A DNA stretch of 64,000 nucleotides, from assembly GCA_965227695.1 (NCBI GenBank), contig OZ245760.1, positions 1,302,001-1,366,000 of the forward strand, in the 5' to 3' direction. Source of the DNA: UBA1858 sp965227695 (lineage in GTDB: Bacteria; Pseudomonadota; Gammaproteobacteria; UBA4575). Shown here in pieces: positions 53,507 to 63,639 of the stretch. The translations under genes and the position numbers were made by a program. Each line of letters opens with the position of its first letter. Position 1 is the first letter of the stretch. The notes under the pieces were generated by a model. The model made no database searches, was not told the origin of the DNA, and worked only from the letters and a program-made list of their open reading frames with translations.

Positions 53507-55048
53507 TCATATTGTGCAGGAACCAAGCACATTGCCGAAGCGCTGTTCGCTTTCATCGAGTTTCGCAAAAGCCATTTTATAGCTTGTGTAGTATTTAAAA
53601 ATATTACTCACATAAGTCACAGTTTCTTTGCCTATGCGTCTGGCCGCGATAATTTCTACATTGTCGAACCAGATATTCGGGTTATAACCTTTGTCCTTCG
53701 CTTCTTCGCGCAGACTTATTACTCTGGCTGGTCCGGCATTATAAGCTGCAAGGCCTAATAGCCACTGGTCAAGTTCATTGATGCTGTTGCCGCTAAAGTA
53801 GCGGTCCATCAGAAAGCGCATGTATTTTGTGCCTGCATGAATATTATTGTCCGCGTCTGAAATATTGTCTATGGCAATATTTGGATCATGTGCTGTTGAA
53901 GGTTTGATCTGCATAATACCAATCGCCCCGGCATGGCTTTTACGATTCTGATGCAATTTTGATTCCTGGAAACCTTGTGCAGCCAGTTTTAGCCAGTTTA
54001 ACTCATACATCTCGCCATAATTTTGGAAAAGGCCGGCGAGCTTTTGCAGGCGTCCCCAGCTATCAATTCTCCGGCTACAACGTAGATCGCTGGCATCATC
54101 CAGGTATCGGTTGTAAGTATCATTACCAATCAGTGTGCCACGCCCATATTCGCCCAGAAATTTATTGAGATGTTCAAGAAATTTCTGGCTATCTTTGCGT
54201 ACAGCCCAGGCAATCGTGCCACCTTTATTTATAACAAGGTCATTGCGCACTTCTATTTCAGGAAAAACATTGGCCCAGAAGTTGGCCTTGTAATCATCGA
54301 GTACTGTAATATCAATCATGCCTGCATTGATCATATCCAGTATATCTTCCGACTCGAGCATTTCATCTACAGCGACAATTTTGGGGGGTTTGAGGTTTCT
54401 CGCCTGCATATCTTCTGCAAACTTTATTAGGTGCTCGTAATAACTGCTCGATTGCCTGACATGGATCTCTCGACCTGACAGGTCTGATAGTGAATTTATT
54501 TGATCAGATAAATCACCCGTCACTATCACCTCGTTAACATCTTTAAGTAACGGACGAGTGAATTCTACTTCGTTGCTTCGCATTTTGGTTGTGGTCAGAT
54601 CAGCAGCGATTAAATCCGCATGACCATTCAACAGCGCCGGAATCAGGCGGTCACGGCTCAGTGGAATTACAATAACAAAAACCCGGATATTGCGACGACC
54701 CAGTGCCTTATTCAGAGACAATTCCAGGCGCTGAGTCAGCTCCCATACAGCACCCTGCGGTTCACCATCCTCAAAGTAGTACATATAGCCACCGTAAGGC
54801 GCGACAACGCGTATCATGCGACGTTCGACCATGCCATCAAAGTCACCTTTCCACGGCGTCCACACTTCACGATAGGGCTTTGGGATAATGTCTGCGATAG
54901 CAGGAGTTTGTTTATTTGCTTCATCAAGCTCAATATCGGCGGAGTCAGTGTTCTCTGAGCACGCAGACAGTGCAAATAAAGAGCATAATACGATTATCAG
55001 TATAATTGATAAACGAAGGGCCAAAATGATGAACGATGTATTTTGCAT
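53507..55048 (-). CDS. mltF: Membrane-bound lytic murein transglycosylase F
   Basis: A 513-residue lipoprotein: signal peptide with lipobox ALSAC near residue 30, a periplasmic solute-binding-like regulatory domain (family 3 type, about 75-330, with LNGHADLIAADLT), and a C-terminal lysozyme-like SLT domain (about 350-480) with FQESKL (catalytic Glu), GAIGIMQIKPSTA and AAYNAGPARV. It cleaves peptidoglycan glycan strands, forming anhydromuropeptides. Domain order and length match E. coli MltF. Confidence 0.92.
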   Translation of the reverse strand: MQNTSFIILALRLSIILIIVLCSLFALSACSENTDSADIELDEANKQTPAIADIIPKPYREVWTPWKGDFDGMVERRMIRVVAPYGGYMYYFEDGEPQGAVWELTQRLELSLNKALGRRNIRVFVIVIPLSRDRLIPALLNGHADLIAADLTTTKMRSNEVEFTRPLLKDVNEVIVTGDLSDQINSLSDLSGREIHVRQSSSYYEHLIKFAEDMQARNLKPPKIVAVDEMLESEDILDMINAGMIDITVLDDYKANFWANVFPEIEVRNDLVINKGGTIAWAVRKDSQKFLEHLNKFLGEYGRGTLIGNDTYNRYLDDASDLRCSRRIDSWGRLQKLAGLFQNYGEMYELNWLKLAAQGFQESKLHQNRKSHAGAIGIMQIKPSTAHDPNIAIDNISDADNNIHAGTKYMRFLMDRYFSGNSINELDQWLLGLAAYNAGPARVISLREEAKDKGYNPNIWFDNVEIIAARRIGKETVTYVSNIFKYYTSYKMAFAKLDESEQRFGNVLGSCTI

Positions 55049-55327
55049 AAATTTATGTATTCACAAAGATATGATGTTAAAGGTTCCCGGTACGCAGTCA
55101 TAAGTGAATAAAAAATGATCTTCAAACAAATACTGTGATTTAATTCACGTAAACAAGAGCGAATTATCGTGTTCATAGTCGACAAATGAACTGGTTTTTA
55201 TCCCGTAATTCATAGGTGGCTACATTCTGGCAGTATATCAGGTCATGATATAGTTCCTTAATGTTAGGATCACAGCTATTTTAATACGAATATTTTTTGC
55301 ATGAATCTCCCTGTTTAATCTTTGCTG

Positions 55328-57124
55328 ATGCCATTTTTTTCATTATATCGACCGCTATCTGTGTTTGTCAGGTTCGCAGGAATTTTAGCCATACTTTTTT
55401 CATCGGGTCTGTTTGCCCAGGAATCAGACAACCAGACGGAGACTGCAAGTAAAGATACATTACAGTTGCACACGCATGGTGCAGACAAGGAATTATTGTC
55501 AGTGATGGATGCATTATCCACTGCTTTGAAACTGCAATGTGATGTCCCTCGCTGGAAAGTCAATGAAGTCATTGATGACGATAATGAGGCAGTGAAAAAA
55601 GCATTGCATGCGTATGGATATTACCATGCACAGGTGCAGCGCGAGATCACACATGAAAATGATTGCTGGCAGGTTCACCTGACCCTGATACCCGGTGCAC
55701 GAACATATATTGAAGCTGTTGATTTGCGAATCGAGGATGCGGCGAAAGATGATGTGATTTTTATGCAAAAGACACAAACAAACACGCTTGTTAAGGGCGA
55801 TGCTCTGTTACACAGTCAATATGAGAAATTGAAAAAGTCAATTCAGTCGATTGCATCCAAACGTGGATATTTTGACGGCCAGTTTTCAAAGGCTGAGCTT
55901 AAAATCGTACCAGCGAATAATCAGGCGTTTATTACTCTGCATTATCGGTCCGGTTCACGCTACAAGATCGGTCAATTGCATATTACACAGGATGCGCTGA
56001 ATGATGATCTTTTTGAAAAATATCTGCAGGTAAAAAGTGGTGATTACTTCCTTGATGCAAGGCTGATCGCAACTTATCAGGGACTCGCGGGGAGTGGTTA
56101 CTTCAGTTCGGTTGATGTTACACCATTACTGACACGGCGCCATAAAGGAGTGGTGCCAATCGCGATTCAGGCAGTGAAAAGCAAGCCAAAAAGCTATTCG
56201 GCAGGTATTGGTGCTTCGACGGACACCGGGCCGAGATTGAAGATTGAACATCACAATAAACTTGTTAATCGAAAAGGACACTCTTATCGCGCAGGACTGT
56301 CACTCTCCCCGGTGCTGTCCAATATAGGGTTTGGTTATCGTATTCCGACAGAAAAACCGCAAAGTGATTTTATAGAATTAAGTGCCAATGCCATGCACGA
56401 GAATACGGACACTTCTACCAGTGATACCCTCGATTTGGGGTTTGCTCGCAGCAAGTTACTAAGCAATAGCTGGACCCGTATAATGGGGATGCATTATTCC
56501 ATTGATGATTTTGATGTTGGTGAAGACAATGACACCACCACTTTATTGCGACCGTTTCTGGGCTTTTCAAAAACTGTTTCGGACTCACCATTACGACCTG
56601 TACGTGGATACCGTCTGAATGTTGAAACAACTGCAGCCAGCTCTGCTTTTATCTCTGATATCGACTTTATTCAGGCCCAAATTAACGCCAAGCTGGTACA
56701 TGGTTTTGCAGAAAAATTCCGCCTGTTAACACGCGCAGACCTGGGCTACACCTCAACCGGTGAATTTGATGAACTGCCTTCCAATTTGCGATTTTTTGCT
56801 GGTGGTGATAACAGTGTACGCGGATATGAGTATGAATCACTCGGACCTGAGGATGATGCCGGGGATGTGGTGGGTGGTGAACGCCTGATTGTTACCAGCG
56901 TGGAGGCTGATTACCTGTTTAAACCTGACTGGTCAGGCGCCCTGTTTATGGATGCGGGTAATGCATTTAATGGTACGGATGTCGACCTTAAACTGGGTGC
57001 CGGCTTTGGTTTACGCTGGCAGTCACCCATCGGCCCGATAAGAGTGGATATTGGATTTCCCGTGGACGAAGCGGATGCCGACGATACCTGGCGCTTGCAC
57101 TTTAGCCTGGGGCCGGATCTATGA
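55328..57124 (+). CDS. tamA: Translocation and assembly module TamA (outer membrane)
   Basis: About 598 residues: signal peptide, three POTRA-like domains (about 40-260, e.g. ALHAYGYYHAQVQ, GYFDGQFSKAELKIVP, GSGYFSSVDVTPLL), then a 16-strand Omp85 barrel (about 270-598) with the conserved AGGDNSVRGYEYESLGP. TamA, with TamB, helps insert outer-membrane proteins such as autotransporters. ATG at 55328 avoids two extra residues from the TTG start at 55322. Its stop overlaps the tamB start (ATGA). Confidence 0.92.
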   Translation: MPFFSLYRPLSVFVRFAGILAILFSSGLFAQESDNQTETASKDTLQLHTHGADKELLSVMDALSTALKLQCDVPRWKVNEVIDDDNEAVKKALHAYGYYHAQVQREITHENDCWQVHLTLIPGARTYIEAVDLRIEDAAKDDVIFMQKTQTNTLVKGDALLHSQYEKLKKSIQSIASKRGYFDGQFSKAELKIVPANNQAFITLHYRSGSRYKIGQLHITQDALNDDLFEKYLQVKSGDYFLDARLIATYQGLAGSGYFSSVDVTPLLTRRHKGVVPIAIQAVKSKPKSYSAGIGASTDTGPRLKIEHHNKLVNRKGHSYRAGLSLSPVLSNIGFGYRIPTEKPQSDFIELSANAMHENTDTSTSDTLDLGFARSKLLSNSWTRIMGMHYSIDDFDVGEDNDTTTLLRPFLGFSKTVSDSPLRPVRGYRLNVETTAASSAFISDIDFIQAQINAKLVHGFAEKFRLLTRADLGYTSTGEFDELPSNLRFFAGGDNSVRGYEYESLGPEDDAGDVVGGERLIVTSVEADYLFKPDWSGALFMDAGNAFNGTDVDLKLGAGFGLRWQSPIGPIRVDIGFPVDEADADDTWRLHFSLGPDL

Positions 57125-60100
57125 AAAAAATATTACCTGGTTTGGTGTTGTCACTGCCTTTGTTGCTCATTTTGATTATATTGAGTGCCTATATGCTGGC
57201 AGCAAGTGAATCAGGGACGCGCTGGCTATTGAATAAGATCATTGATTATAGTGATCAGGAAATTGAGTTACATAGTGTACATGGAAGTTTGCTCTCGCAA
57301 CTGACAGTTGGTCACATACGGATTCAGGACTGTACTCTTGAGATGACGATTGATGATGTACTGCTGCAGTGGACTCCAAAAAAATTACTTCAGGGCGACC
57401 TTTTTATTGAAGAGTTGGAAGCCGATACCGTTAACATTCTCACAAAATCTGAGTGTGTGACTGATACACAACAGGCGCCAGTCAGTCTTCCTGAACAGAT
57501 TGTATTGCCTGTGGATATTCACCTTGATCATTTTTCATTTCAGAAAATTTCGATAATGCAGAATGAACAGATGCGTACGATAGGTCCACTGACACTGCGC
57601 GCCAGCGTAGAAGATGAAATGCTGTCGTTTAATCTGCAGCAGCTTGTGTATACCGATGCACAAATACAATCAGAGGGTGTTATACGTCTTTATCAACCTT
57701 ATTCAATGCAAGCGAATTTGAACTGGAGTTATAAACCGGGTGAAGAAACCTGGCAGGGATCAGCACAATTGGAGGGTGACCTGAACAGGTTGCAACTACA
57801 ACACCGGCTGGCGCAGCCTTATAAGATTTCTACACAGCTAACAGTGGATAATATAATACACTCGCCGTACTTTGATATGAAAAGTCAATGGCAATCTGTG
57901 GAATATGCCATTGACGATAACTCGAAAGTGGTATTGCGTGATGGCAGCCTGCTGGCCAAAGGTCCTGTGCAAGAGCTGCACTATGAACTACACAGCCTGG
58001 TCGATATGCATAACGTTAAAAATATAGCATTATCATCACACGGTGTATTTGATGGACAAGCAATCACGCTGGCGCCACTACAGGTGCAGCATGCCTCAAC
58101 AAAGATTAAAACGAAGGGCAACATATCTTTTTCTGAAGCATTGCATGTACAACTTGATCTGACTGGTAAAGATATTGACCCATCCGTCTGGTTGTCGGAT
58201 TATCCCGGTCGCATCTCACTGGACTCAAGCCTTAATTTCACCCGAGAACAAGGTGGCAACCAGCTACAACTAAAAATACACAGGCTGAATGGACAATTGA
58301 GGGGTTTTGAGCTTGAGGGCAGTGGTGATATCGAATCTGATCTGGAGCAGATTATATTCAGGCAACTGCAACTTGCGGTTGGCGAGAATCAATTACTGGC
58401 CAGCGGGCGTATCGGTTCCCAGTTAAACATGCTTGTAAAAGTCAATGCCCCCAATGTTGAACAACTTATCGCGCAGGCAGAGGGCGATGTATCTGGCCAC
58501 TTGCAACTACAGGGGACACGACAGCAACCACAACTTGTCAGTCAGTTTGAATCAAGGACTATCAGGCTGGGCAGTGAATTTTTCTGGCAAGATGTTTCGC
58601 TTGAAGCTTCTGTGAAGGGAATCACGACACCTTTAATTGATGTTCGTGCCAATCTGACTCAGCTTCAGGTCGAGCACCAGGTGCTTGAAGATATTACATT
58701 ACAACTACAGGGCAACGAGAAGCAGCATGCTTTAACACTGAGTCTGTATACGAAACATGGAAATGCACAATTATCCGCCAGTGGTCATCTGGATAGAAGT
58801 ATTCAACAGTGGAAAGGAAAGATAAATTCACTGCAATTGAATAACACTCTGCTTGGTGATTGGCAGAATAAAAAAGATATACATTTGCTTGCCAGTCCAC
58901 AAGAGAGGCAAGTAAGCGATTTATGCCTGCAACAAGACTTGCAGCAATTATGTATTGATTATTCATGGTCACAGTCACTACAGCAAGCTCTCAAAATTGA
59001 ACTGCAGGCGTTTGAGCTTGCCCCATTGCAGTCATTAGTCGGTGAACATGTAAATATCAGTGGTGTGATTCATGGCAATGCAGGTTTACAGACTGATGAG
59101 CAGGGTGAATGGCAAGGCCACACTCAGATGCAAACAGAAAAATTCAATCTTGCTACAGTTGATAGTGGTGACGCTGTTGGTGAGCTGAGTTTTGATGTAC
59201 TGCGCTTTGATGCTGAATTGGCAGAAACCAGCCATTTACAAATAAGCTTTGTTAGTAATCGCGGGCGCGGTGAAGGCCAGTTACTTGTTGATAATCTGTT
59301 GACTCTGGACGTAGCGACTATTCGTCATGGCAACTTAAATGCGCATCTGCCAGAACTCAGTTTTATTAATCCATATGTTAATAATATCGTAATACAACAG
59401 GGACAGGGACATATCGATTTAAACTTTAGCGGCAAATTACTCGACCCTGGTATTGTTGGTCAGGCAAAAGTTAATCAGCTCGATTTTTATCTTCCTGAAC
59501 TCGGGACCCAATATAATAATGCGTACATTACCTTGCAGGCTGATGATATGGCGCAACTTGACTTTATTGGTGAAATACCTGGCCAGCAGGCGTATTTAAA
59601 GCTGCGAGGAAAGATAGATCTGCAGAATCCACAGCAGCCTGCTTATACGGTAAATATCACGGGTAAAGAATTTCCTGTTATTGATACGCTGGATTACCAG
59701 GCTAATGTTTCTCCCGAGCTGGACATTAACGGTGATACCACCGGTTTATCAATCACAGGGAATATTGATGTGCCGCGCTTATATATCATATTAAAAGAGC
59801 TGCCTGAAGGTATAGACAGTGTCTCAACGGATGAAGTGATTGTGACTGAGCAGGGGAAATCGAGTACGGGCGATGCATTTGTCGTCACCGGTGAAATTAA
59901 TGTGACATTAGGGAATGATGCGCATTTTACCGGCTATGGCTTGCAAACTGATCTGTCTGGTGGTCTTAAAATTACATTGCAGGAAAAACAGCTGGCACGT
60001 GGGCATGGTGTTTTGTCAATGCGCAATGGTAAATATACTGCACTGGGGCAAAGCCTTGAAATTAGTAAAGGAGACATTATTTTTGCAGGTCCACTTGAAG

Positions 60101-60588
60101 ATCCATCTCTTGATACACAAATAAAACGAGTCGCGGGTGATGTAAGTGTCACTATGCTGGTAACAGGTAAAGCCAGTGACCCACAGACAAAACTGATATC
60201 TGATCCGGCACTGTCTGAAGCAAATAAACTTTCCTACCTGCTGACCGGGCGCGGGATTAGTGATCTGCAAAGCGGAGAAGGAACCAATTTAACCAGTGCG
60301 GCACTGGCACTTGGTTTGAATCAAAGCTCTTCAATCATTCAGGAAATAGGAACGAAATTCGGATTTGATACAGTGTCCGTAGAATCAGGGGATAATGGTC
60401 TGCAATCCACATCATTGCTGCTCGGTAAACATTTGTCACCACGATTGTATATTACATACGCAAAAGATCTGTTTTCAGCATTAGGTGCGATTCAACTCAA
60501 TTATCGACTGACAGACCATATTTCAGTTGAAGTAGAATCTGGTGCACGTCAGACAGTTGATCTTATTTACTCAATTACTACTGACTGA
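57121..60588 (+). CDS. tamB: Translocation and assembly module TamB
   Basis: A 1155-residue AsmA-like protein: an N-terminal inner membrane anchor (LSLPLLLILIILSAYMLAA), a very long repetitive beta-rich body spanning the periplasm as a lipid-transfer groove, and a C-terminal DUF490/TamB domain (GRGISDLQSGEG, then SVESGDNGLQSTSLLLGKHL and YITYAKDLFSALG) that docks to TamA. The C-terminus ends in strand-rich DLIYSITTD. Directly coupled to tamA. Confidence 0.92.
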   Translation: MKKILPGLVLSLPLLLILIILSAYMLAASESGTRWLLNKIIDYSDQEIELHSVHGSLLSQLTVGHIRIQDCTLEMTIDDVLLQWTPKKLLQGDLFIEELEADTVNILTKSECVTDTQQAPVSLPEQIVLPVDIHLDHFSFQKISIMQNEQMRTIGPLTLRASVEDEMLSFNLQQLVYTDAQIQSEGVIRLYQPYSMQANLNWSYKPGEETWQGSAQLEGDLNRLQLQHRLAQPYKISTQLTVDNIIHSPYFDMKSQWQSVEYAIDDNSKVVLRDGSLLAKGPVQELHYELHSLVDMHNVKNIALSSHGVFDGQAITLAPLQVQHASTKIKTKGNISFSEALHVQLDLTGKDIDPSVWLSDYPGRISLDSSLNFTREQGGNQLQLKIHRLNGQLRGFELEGSGDIESDLEQIIFRQLQLAVGENQLLASGRIGSQLNMLVKVNAPNVEQLIAQAEGDVSGHLQLQGTRQQPQLVSQFESRTIRLGSEFFWQDVSLEASVKGITTPLIDVRANLTQLQVEHQVLEDITLQLQGNEKQHALTLSLYTKHGNAQLSASGHLDRSIQQWKGKINSLQLNNTLLGDWQNKKDIHLLASPQERQVSDLCLQQDLQQLCIDYSWSQSLQQALKIELQAFELAPLQSLVGEHVNISGVIHGNAGLQTDEQGEWQGHTQMQTEKFNLATVDSGDAVGELSFDVLRFDAELAETSHLQISFVSNRGRGEGQLLVDNLLTLDVATIRHGNLNAHLPELSFINPYVNNIVIQQGQGHIDLNFSGKLLDPGIVGQAKVNQLDFYLPELGTQYNNAYITLQADDMAQLDFIGEIPGQQAYLKLRGKIDLQNPQQPAYTVNITGKEFPVIDTLDYQANVSPELDINGDTTGLSITGNIDVPRLYIILKELPEGIDSVSTDEVIVTEQGKSSTGDAFVVTGEINVTLGNDAHFTGYGLQTDLSGGLKITLQEKQLARGHGVLSMRNGKYTALGQSLEISKGDIIFAGPLEDPSLDTQIKRVAGDVSVTMLVTGKASDPQTKLISDPALSEANKLSYLLTGRGISDLQSGEGTNLTSAALALGLNQSSSIIQEIGTKFGFDTVSVESGDNGLQSTSLLLGKHLSPRLYITYAKDLFSALGAIQLNYRLTDHISVEVESGARQTVDLIYSITTD

Positions 60589-60682
60589 CGATCTGTCGTA
60601 TTGACAAAGAAGGGTGATCTGTCTTTGTTACATCCTCAGAAATGACTGAGAAATTGCTCATCTGAAAAATTTAATTAAATTG

Positions 60683-61183
60683 CTAAGACTCCCGATAATG
60701 ATTAAAGTAGTTTTTATCGCTGCTTGCTTTGCTGCCCTCGGGGTATAATCTCTTTTGTCCTGAATAATGCTGTTTTTCCCTGTCTATTAACAGGTTTGCA
60801 ATATAGTAGAACCATTTTTGCCATGCATCCAGCATTTCCTGTGAAGCCTCGTCTTTCATGACTTCTTTCATTGATTCAAATAATGCTTCTGCCATCATAT
60901 CGTAGTGCTCTTCTTTGACGCCTGCTTCTACATGGCGACTGCAGATGCCGACGATATAGCTGGTTAGTACTTCAGGGTCATCTTTACTGATCAGGAAGGC
61001 AAGGATTGCACCTTCGAACATTCGGGGTTGATTGAATGGCGCGTTGGCAAACATCGGTTTTAACTCGGGGTGTTTTTCAAACAGATTTTTATACATATGG
61101 TTGGATATGTCTGTATGGTACTTCATGAATAACGGCTGAGAATCATTGATTATTTTCCATGTTTGTTCAGATAAACGCTGCAT
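60683..61183 (-). CDS. Single-domain globin (flavohemoglobin-like)
   Basis: A 166-residue globin resembling the heme domain of flavohemoglobins and Vitreoscilla hemoglobin. The proximal His is H84 in ICSRHVEAGVKEEHYD; MLDAWQKWFYYIANLLIDRE gives the G-H helices; Gln 52 lies near the expected distal (E7) position, though one residue off in a simple alignment. No reductase domain follows. Probable role in O2 or NO binding. A strong ribosome site (GGAGG) and a perfect 15-base palindrome lie upstream. Confidence 0.9.
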   Translation of the reverse strand: MQRLSEQTWKIINDSQPLFMKYHTDISNHMYKNLFEKHPELKPMFANAPFNQPRMFEGAILAFLISKDDPEVLTSYIVGICSRHVEAGVKEEHYDMMAEALFESMKEVMKDEASQEMLDAWQKWFYYIANLLIDREKQHYSGQKRLYPEGSKASSDKNYFNHYRES

Positions 61184-61228
61184 TTAAACCTCCAGTAAAT
61201 TGATGAAGTTGCTTATTACATATGCTAC

Positions 61229-61243
61229 CGAGTGTAACACTCG
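61229..61243. promoter_or_regulatory. Perfect palindrome upstream of the globin gene
   Basis: CGAGTGTAACACTCG: 7-base arms around one central base, 46 bases before the globin ATG. Candidate repressor or activator site; regulator unknown. Confidence 0.5.
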
Positions 61244-61330
61244 TTAGAATCAGTGAAAATAACTGACCAGCTTTTATATTCGGGTTATGAAAAATAATCA
61301 TAAGGCAGAAAAAATTAAATTTGAACAGAA

Positions 61331-61882
61331 TCAGGAGAGTATGTCTAAAAGTCTGATTGAAAATTCTTTATAATGTTCATGTGCTTCGACGCCATAATTT
61401 TCTTCGGCATATTCAAATTTTTCAACCAGATCATCTAATTCTTCCAGAGTGAACAGGCGAGACTCCATCGGAAACACCATTTCATCTTCTTTCCATATGT
61501 GCTGGGTATAAAGCTTATTAACATTGTCCAGAGAATAAATTAATTGCTCAGTGTTTTCGTTATCAACTTGATATAAATGAATTGAACTTTCCAGATCAAG
61601 CACAATTTCTCTGCCTTTTATGTGCTCGCTCCTTAAGGCTTCCAGTGGGCAACCATTATGTGGGACGCCTGCATGTTCCATCGCAGGAAAGAAAAGATCC
61701 TCTTCTTTTGCATGATGGCATTTATCAGCATACTCTTTTAGAAAGTCAACAATGCTTAGTAATAGCATGGGATCAACCGCTTTTTCTTTGCGTAATAAAT
61801 CAGCAATTTTCTTGCATGAGGTGACCACATTCATAATGTAGACATGTTCCTCACGTAATAAGCTCGCGGGTGTGATATTCAT
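61331..61882 (-). CDS. Hemerythrin-like (HHE) di-iron protein
   Basis: A 183-residue four-helix protein of the hemerythrin HHE family. Predicted iron ligands: H13 (LLREEHVYIM), the H56-H57-x-x-x-E61 group (CHHAKEEDLFFPAME), H87 (LRSEHIKG) and the H128-x-x-x-E132 group (TQHIWKEDEMVFPME). Such proteins bind O2 or NO or store iron. Located 147 bases upstream of the globin gene on the same strand, so the two may be co-regulated. Confidence 0.9.
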   Translation of the reverse strand: MNITPASLLREEHVYIMNVVTSCKKIADLLRKEKAVDPMLLLSIVDFLKEYADKCHHAKEEDLFFPAMEHAGVPHNGCPLEALRSEHIKGREIVLDLESSIHLYQVDNENTEQLIYSLDNVNKLYTQHIWKEDEMVFPMESRLFTLEELDDLVEKFEYAEENYGVEAHEHYKEFSIRLLDILS

Positions 61883-62202
61883 TGTGACAATATAGGTTAT
61901 GGTCGATTGTTAAGTAATTACTGAATAATAATCGGATTATCGATATATGTACGTATTTACTTTATATTTAGCTGACAGAGATCAATAACGGGTACTATTT
62001 TAGTTATTGTTTAAATGGAAAAAATCGAATAATTAGCTGATGAACAAGTGTGATGTAACTGGACAAGTGTCAATCGTGATACATAAAACGTCTTGTTTGC
62101 TTTATTGATAAAACTAATGATGCGTAGAAATTTTATTGATTACTATATAGGCTAAATATTAAGTAATATCCAAACTTATACTATAAGGACTGGAGTTACT
62201 GC
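61883..62202. other. Divergent promoter region
   Basis: About 320 AT-rich bases between the hemerythrin gene and the isochorismatase-fold gene. No FNR- or NsrR-like site of good quality was found by eye. Confidence 0.4.
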
Positions 62203-62898
62203 ATGGCTACATCAATACCAGATCTGCCAGCCCAATGGCATAGCCTGAATTTTGAAAATATGTTGGCACAGCCTGCCGCATTTATCTCAATCAGTCAGTG
62301 TAACAGTCTATATAAGCCGGAAGGTGCACAAGGTGGCGAAAAACAGTGGGAACGTGGCACACTTGAAAATACAATTAAAGTTGCAAGGGCCTGTCGCAAA
62401 GCGAATATGAAATTCTTCTGGATCGGCTATGATGTTTTTCGTGATGATTATCCGATGACGGATCTGGATCGCGCCCAGTATGGAACATGGAACAAGCTTT
62501 TTGATTCTGATAACAGGTCCCAGCAATATAAAAAATGGGATGGAGAATTGGTCGACGAACTTAAAGAAATATCAGAACCTCAGGATACCGAATTTTTTGA
62601 ATATGCCCATCAAAGTTCTTTCGTTGGGACACCATTAAAGTTGATGCTGGAGCGTGCCGGAATCAAGACACTTGTTTTATGTGGCATTCACCTTGACTGG
62701 TGCATAGAAGGGAATGCGCGTGCTGCAAGAGATGAAGGATACATGCCAATCGTGATTGGTGATGCGTGCTCCTGTCAAAATCAGGAAGACGACTTGCCCA
62801 CTATTAATAGAATCAACAGGATAGTCTGCCCGGTAATATCTGCCGATCAGGCAGTTAATTATATCCTTGCGGGGCAACAGGAATACAGGGTTGCATAA
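62203..62898 (+). CDS. Isochorismatase-fold (cysteine hydrolase) family protein with altered active site
   Basis: A 231-residue protein after a GGAG ribosome site. The fold signature and nucleophile Cys are present: GIHLDWCIEGNARAARDEGY, C167. However, the usual Asp of the V-x-D-x-Q-N motif is Ser (FISISQCN, S31), and the Lys normally preceding the S-x-F-x-G-T segment is replaced (YAHQSSFVGT). Family members hydrolyse isochorismate or amides using an Asp-Lys-Cys triad; with two of three changed, this one may be inactive in that reaction or use another. Confidence 0.8.
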   Translation: MATSIPDLPAQWHSLNFENMLAQPAAFISISQCNSLYKPEGAQGGEKQWERGTLENTIKVARACRKANMKFFWIGYDVFRDDYPMTDLDRAQYGTWNKLFDSDNRSQQYKKWDGELVDELKEISEPQDTEFFEYAHQSSFVGTPLKLMLERAGIKTLVLCGIHLDWCIEGNARAARDEGYMPIVIGDACSCQNQEDDLPTINRINRIVCPVISADQAVNYILAGQQEYRVA

Positions 62899-63018
62899 AA
62901 CTGAGGATTAACTAAGTGATTCTGATTCATCGAGTAATTCTTGTTAATTTATAAATCAGGAACTATTTATTTTATAGTTTGTCCGTGGAGGCAAGCTTGG
63001 TGGATAAGAAACACTCTT

Positions 63019-63336
63019 TCACATTGCGCTACCGAAACCTTTATCAATAACATCAGGAGGGAGTTCAAGCCCGGACAAAATACAGCCCTGCGTTATTGGT
63101 CCTTTGGGGAACAATGTATACAGATACTTTACTCCACCCTTTGTATTAAACTTCTCTTCAAGAGCGTCATTTAACTCTCTCAGGTTTATATCATATTCGT
63201 TTTTTGAAAAATATTCCTGCAAACTGTGTATCACTTCCCAATGGTCATCGGTTAAATTGAGACTTTCCTGTTCCGCGCGGTGAATTGCTTGTGTTTCAGA
63301 CCAGTCTTTAGGTGCATATGGGAATTGATGTGTCAT
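63019..63336 (-). CDS. DsrC/TusE-like sulfur-carrier-family protein
   Basis: A 105-residue protein with clear DsrC/TusE likeness: LTDDHWEVIHSLQEYF (about 28-43), and the family-defining run YLYTLFPKGPITQGCILSGL (71-90). The penultimate-arm cysteine (C85) is retained, but where DsrC proteins end in a PxPTGCV-type tail with a second Cys, this one ends ELPPDVIDKGFGSAM. It cannot form the C-terminal intramolecular trisulfide used by DsrC; C85 alone might carry sulfur. It is downstream of a 42-residue membrane peptide gene and of the 63640 gene on the same strand. Confidence 0.85.
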   Translation of the reverse strand: MTHQFPYAPKDWSETQAIHRAEQESLNLTDDHWEVIHSLQEYFSKNEYDINLRELNDALEEKFNTKGGVKYLYTLFPKGPITQGCILSGLELPPDVIDKGFGSAM

Positions 63337-63411
63337 AATTTCTATTAATCTTTGTTGGTTGTGAATTTAAGTCACACTTTTGAGTTTAAAGTGTTTTAAT
63401 CATTATTATGT

Positions 63412-63540
63412 TTAAAAAATATATAGCCAGCCAGCAAACATTACTATGACAAATGCGAAAAATATGAATACTTCCGGCCAGTATTCTCTTGCAAAGCAGA
63501 CCAGGTCAACCCAAAATTTGTTACCAAATATTCTGTTCAT
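63412..63540 (-). CDS. 42-residue single-pass membrane peptide
   Basis: ATG at 63540 (or GTG at 63555), stop at 63412-63414. Starts MNRIFGNKFWVDLVCFAREY, then a single hydrophobic helix VFIFFAFVIVMFAGWLYIF to the end. The basic N-terminus predicts an N-in orientation. It lies between the gene at 63640 and the DsrC-like gene on the same strand. Too short for most gene finders; support is the clean helix, plausible start and context. Confidence 0.55.
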   Translation of the reverse strand: MNRIFGNKFWVDLVCFAREYWPEVFIFFAFVIVMFAGWLYIF

Positions 63541-63639
63541 TCTGTTGTATCTCACGATTATGAACGTTATCGTCCATATTGGCGTTATTAAGTTTAACAG
63601 TTAAAACAATTCTCACCCGGAATTGTATAAATAAAGCAA

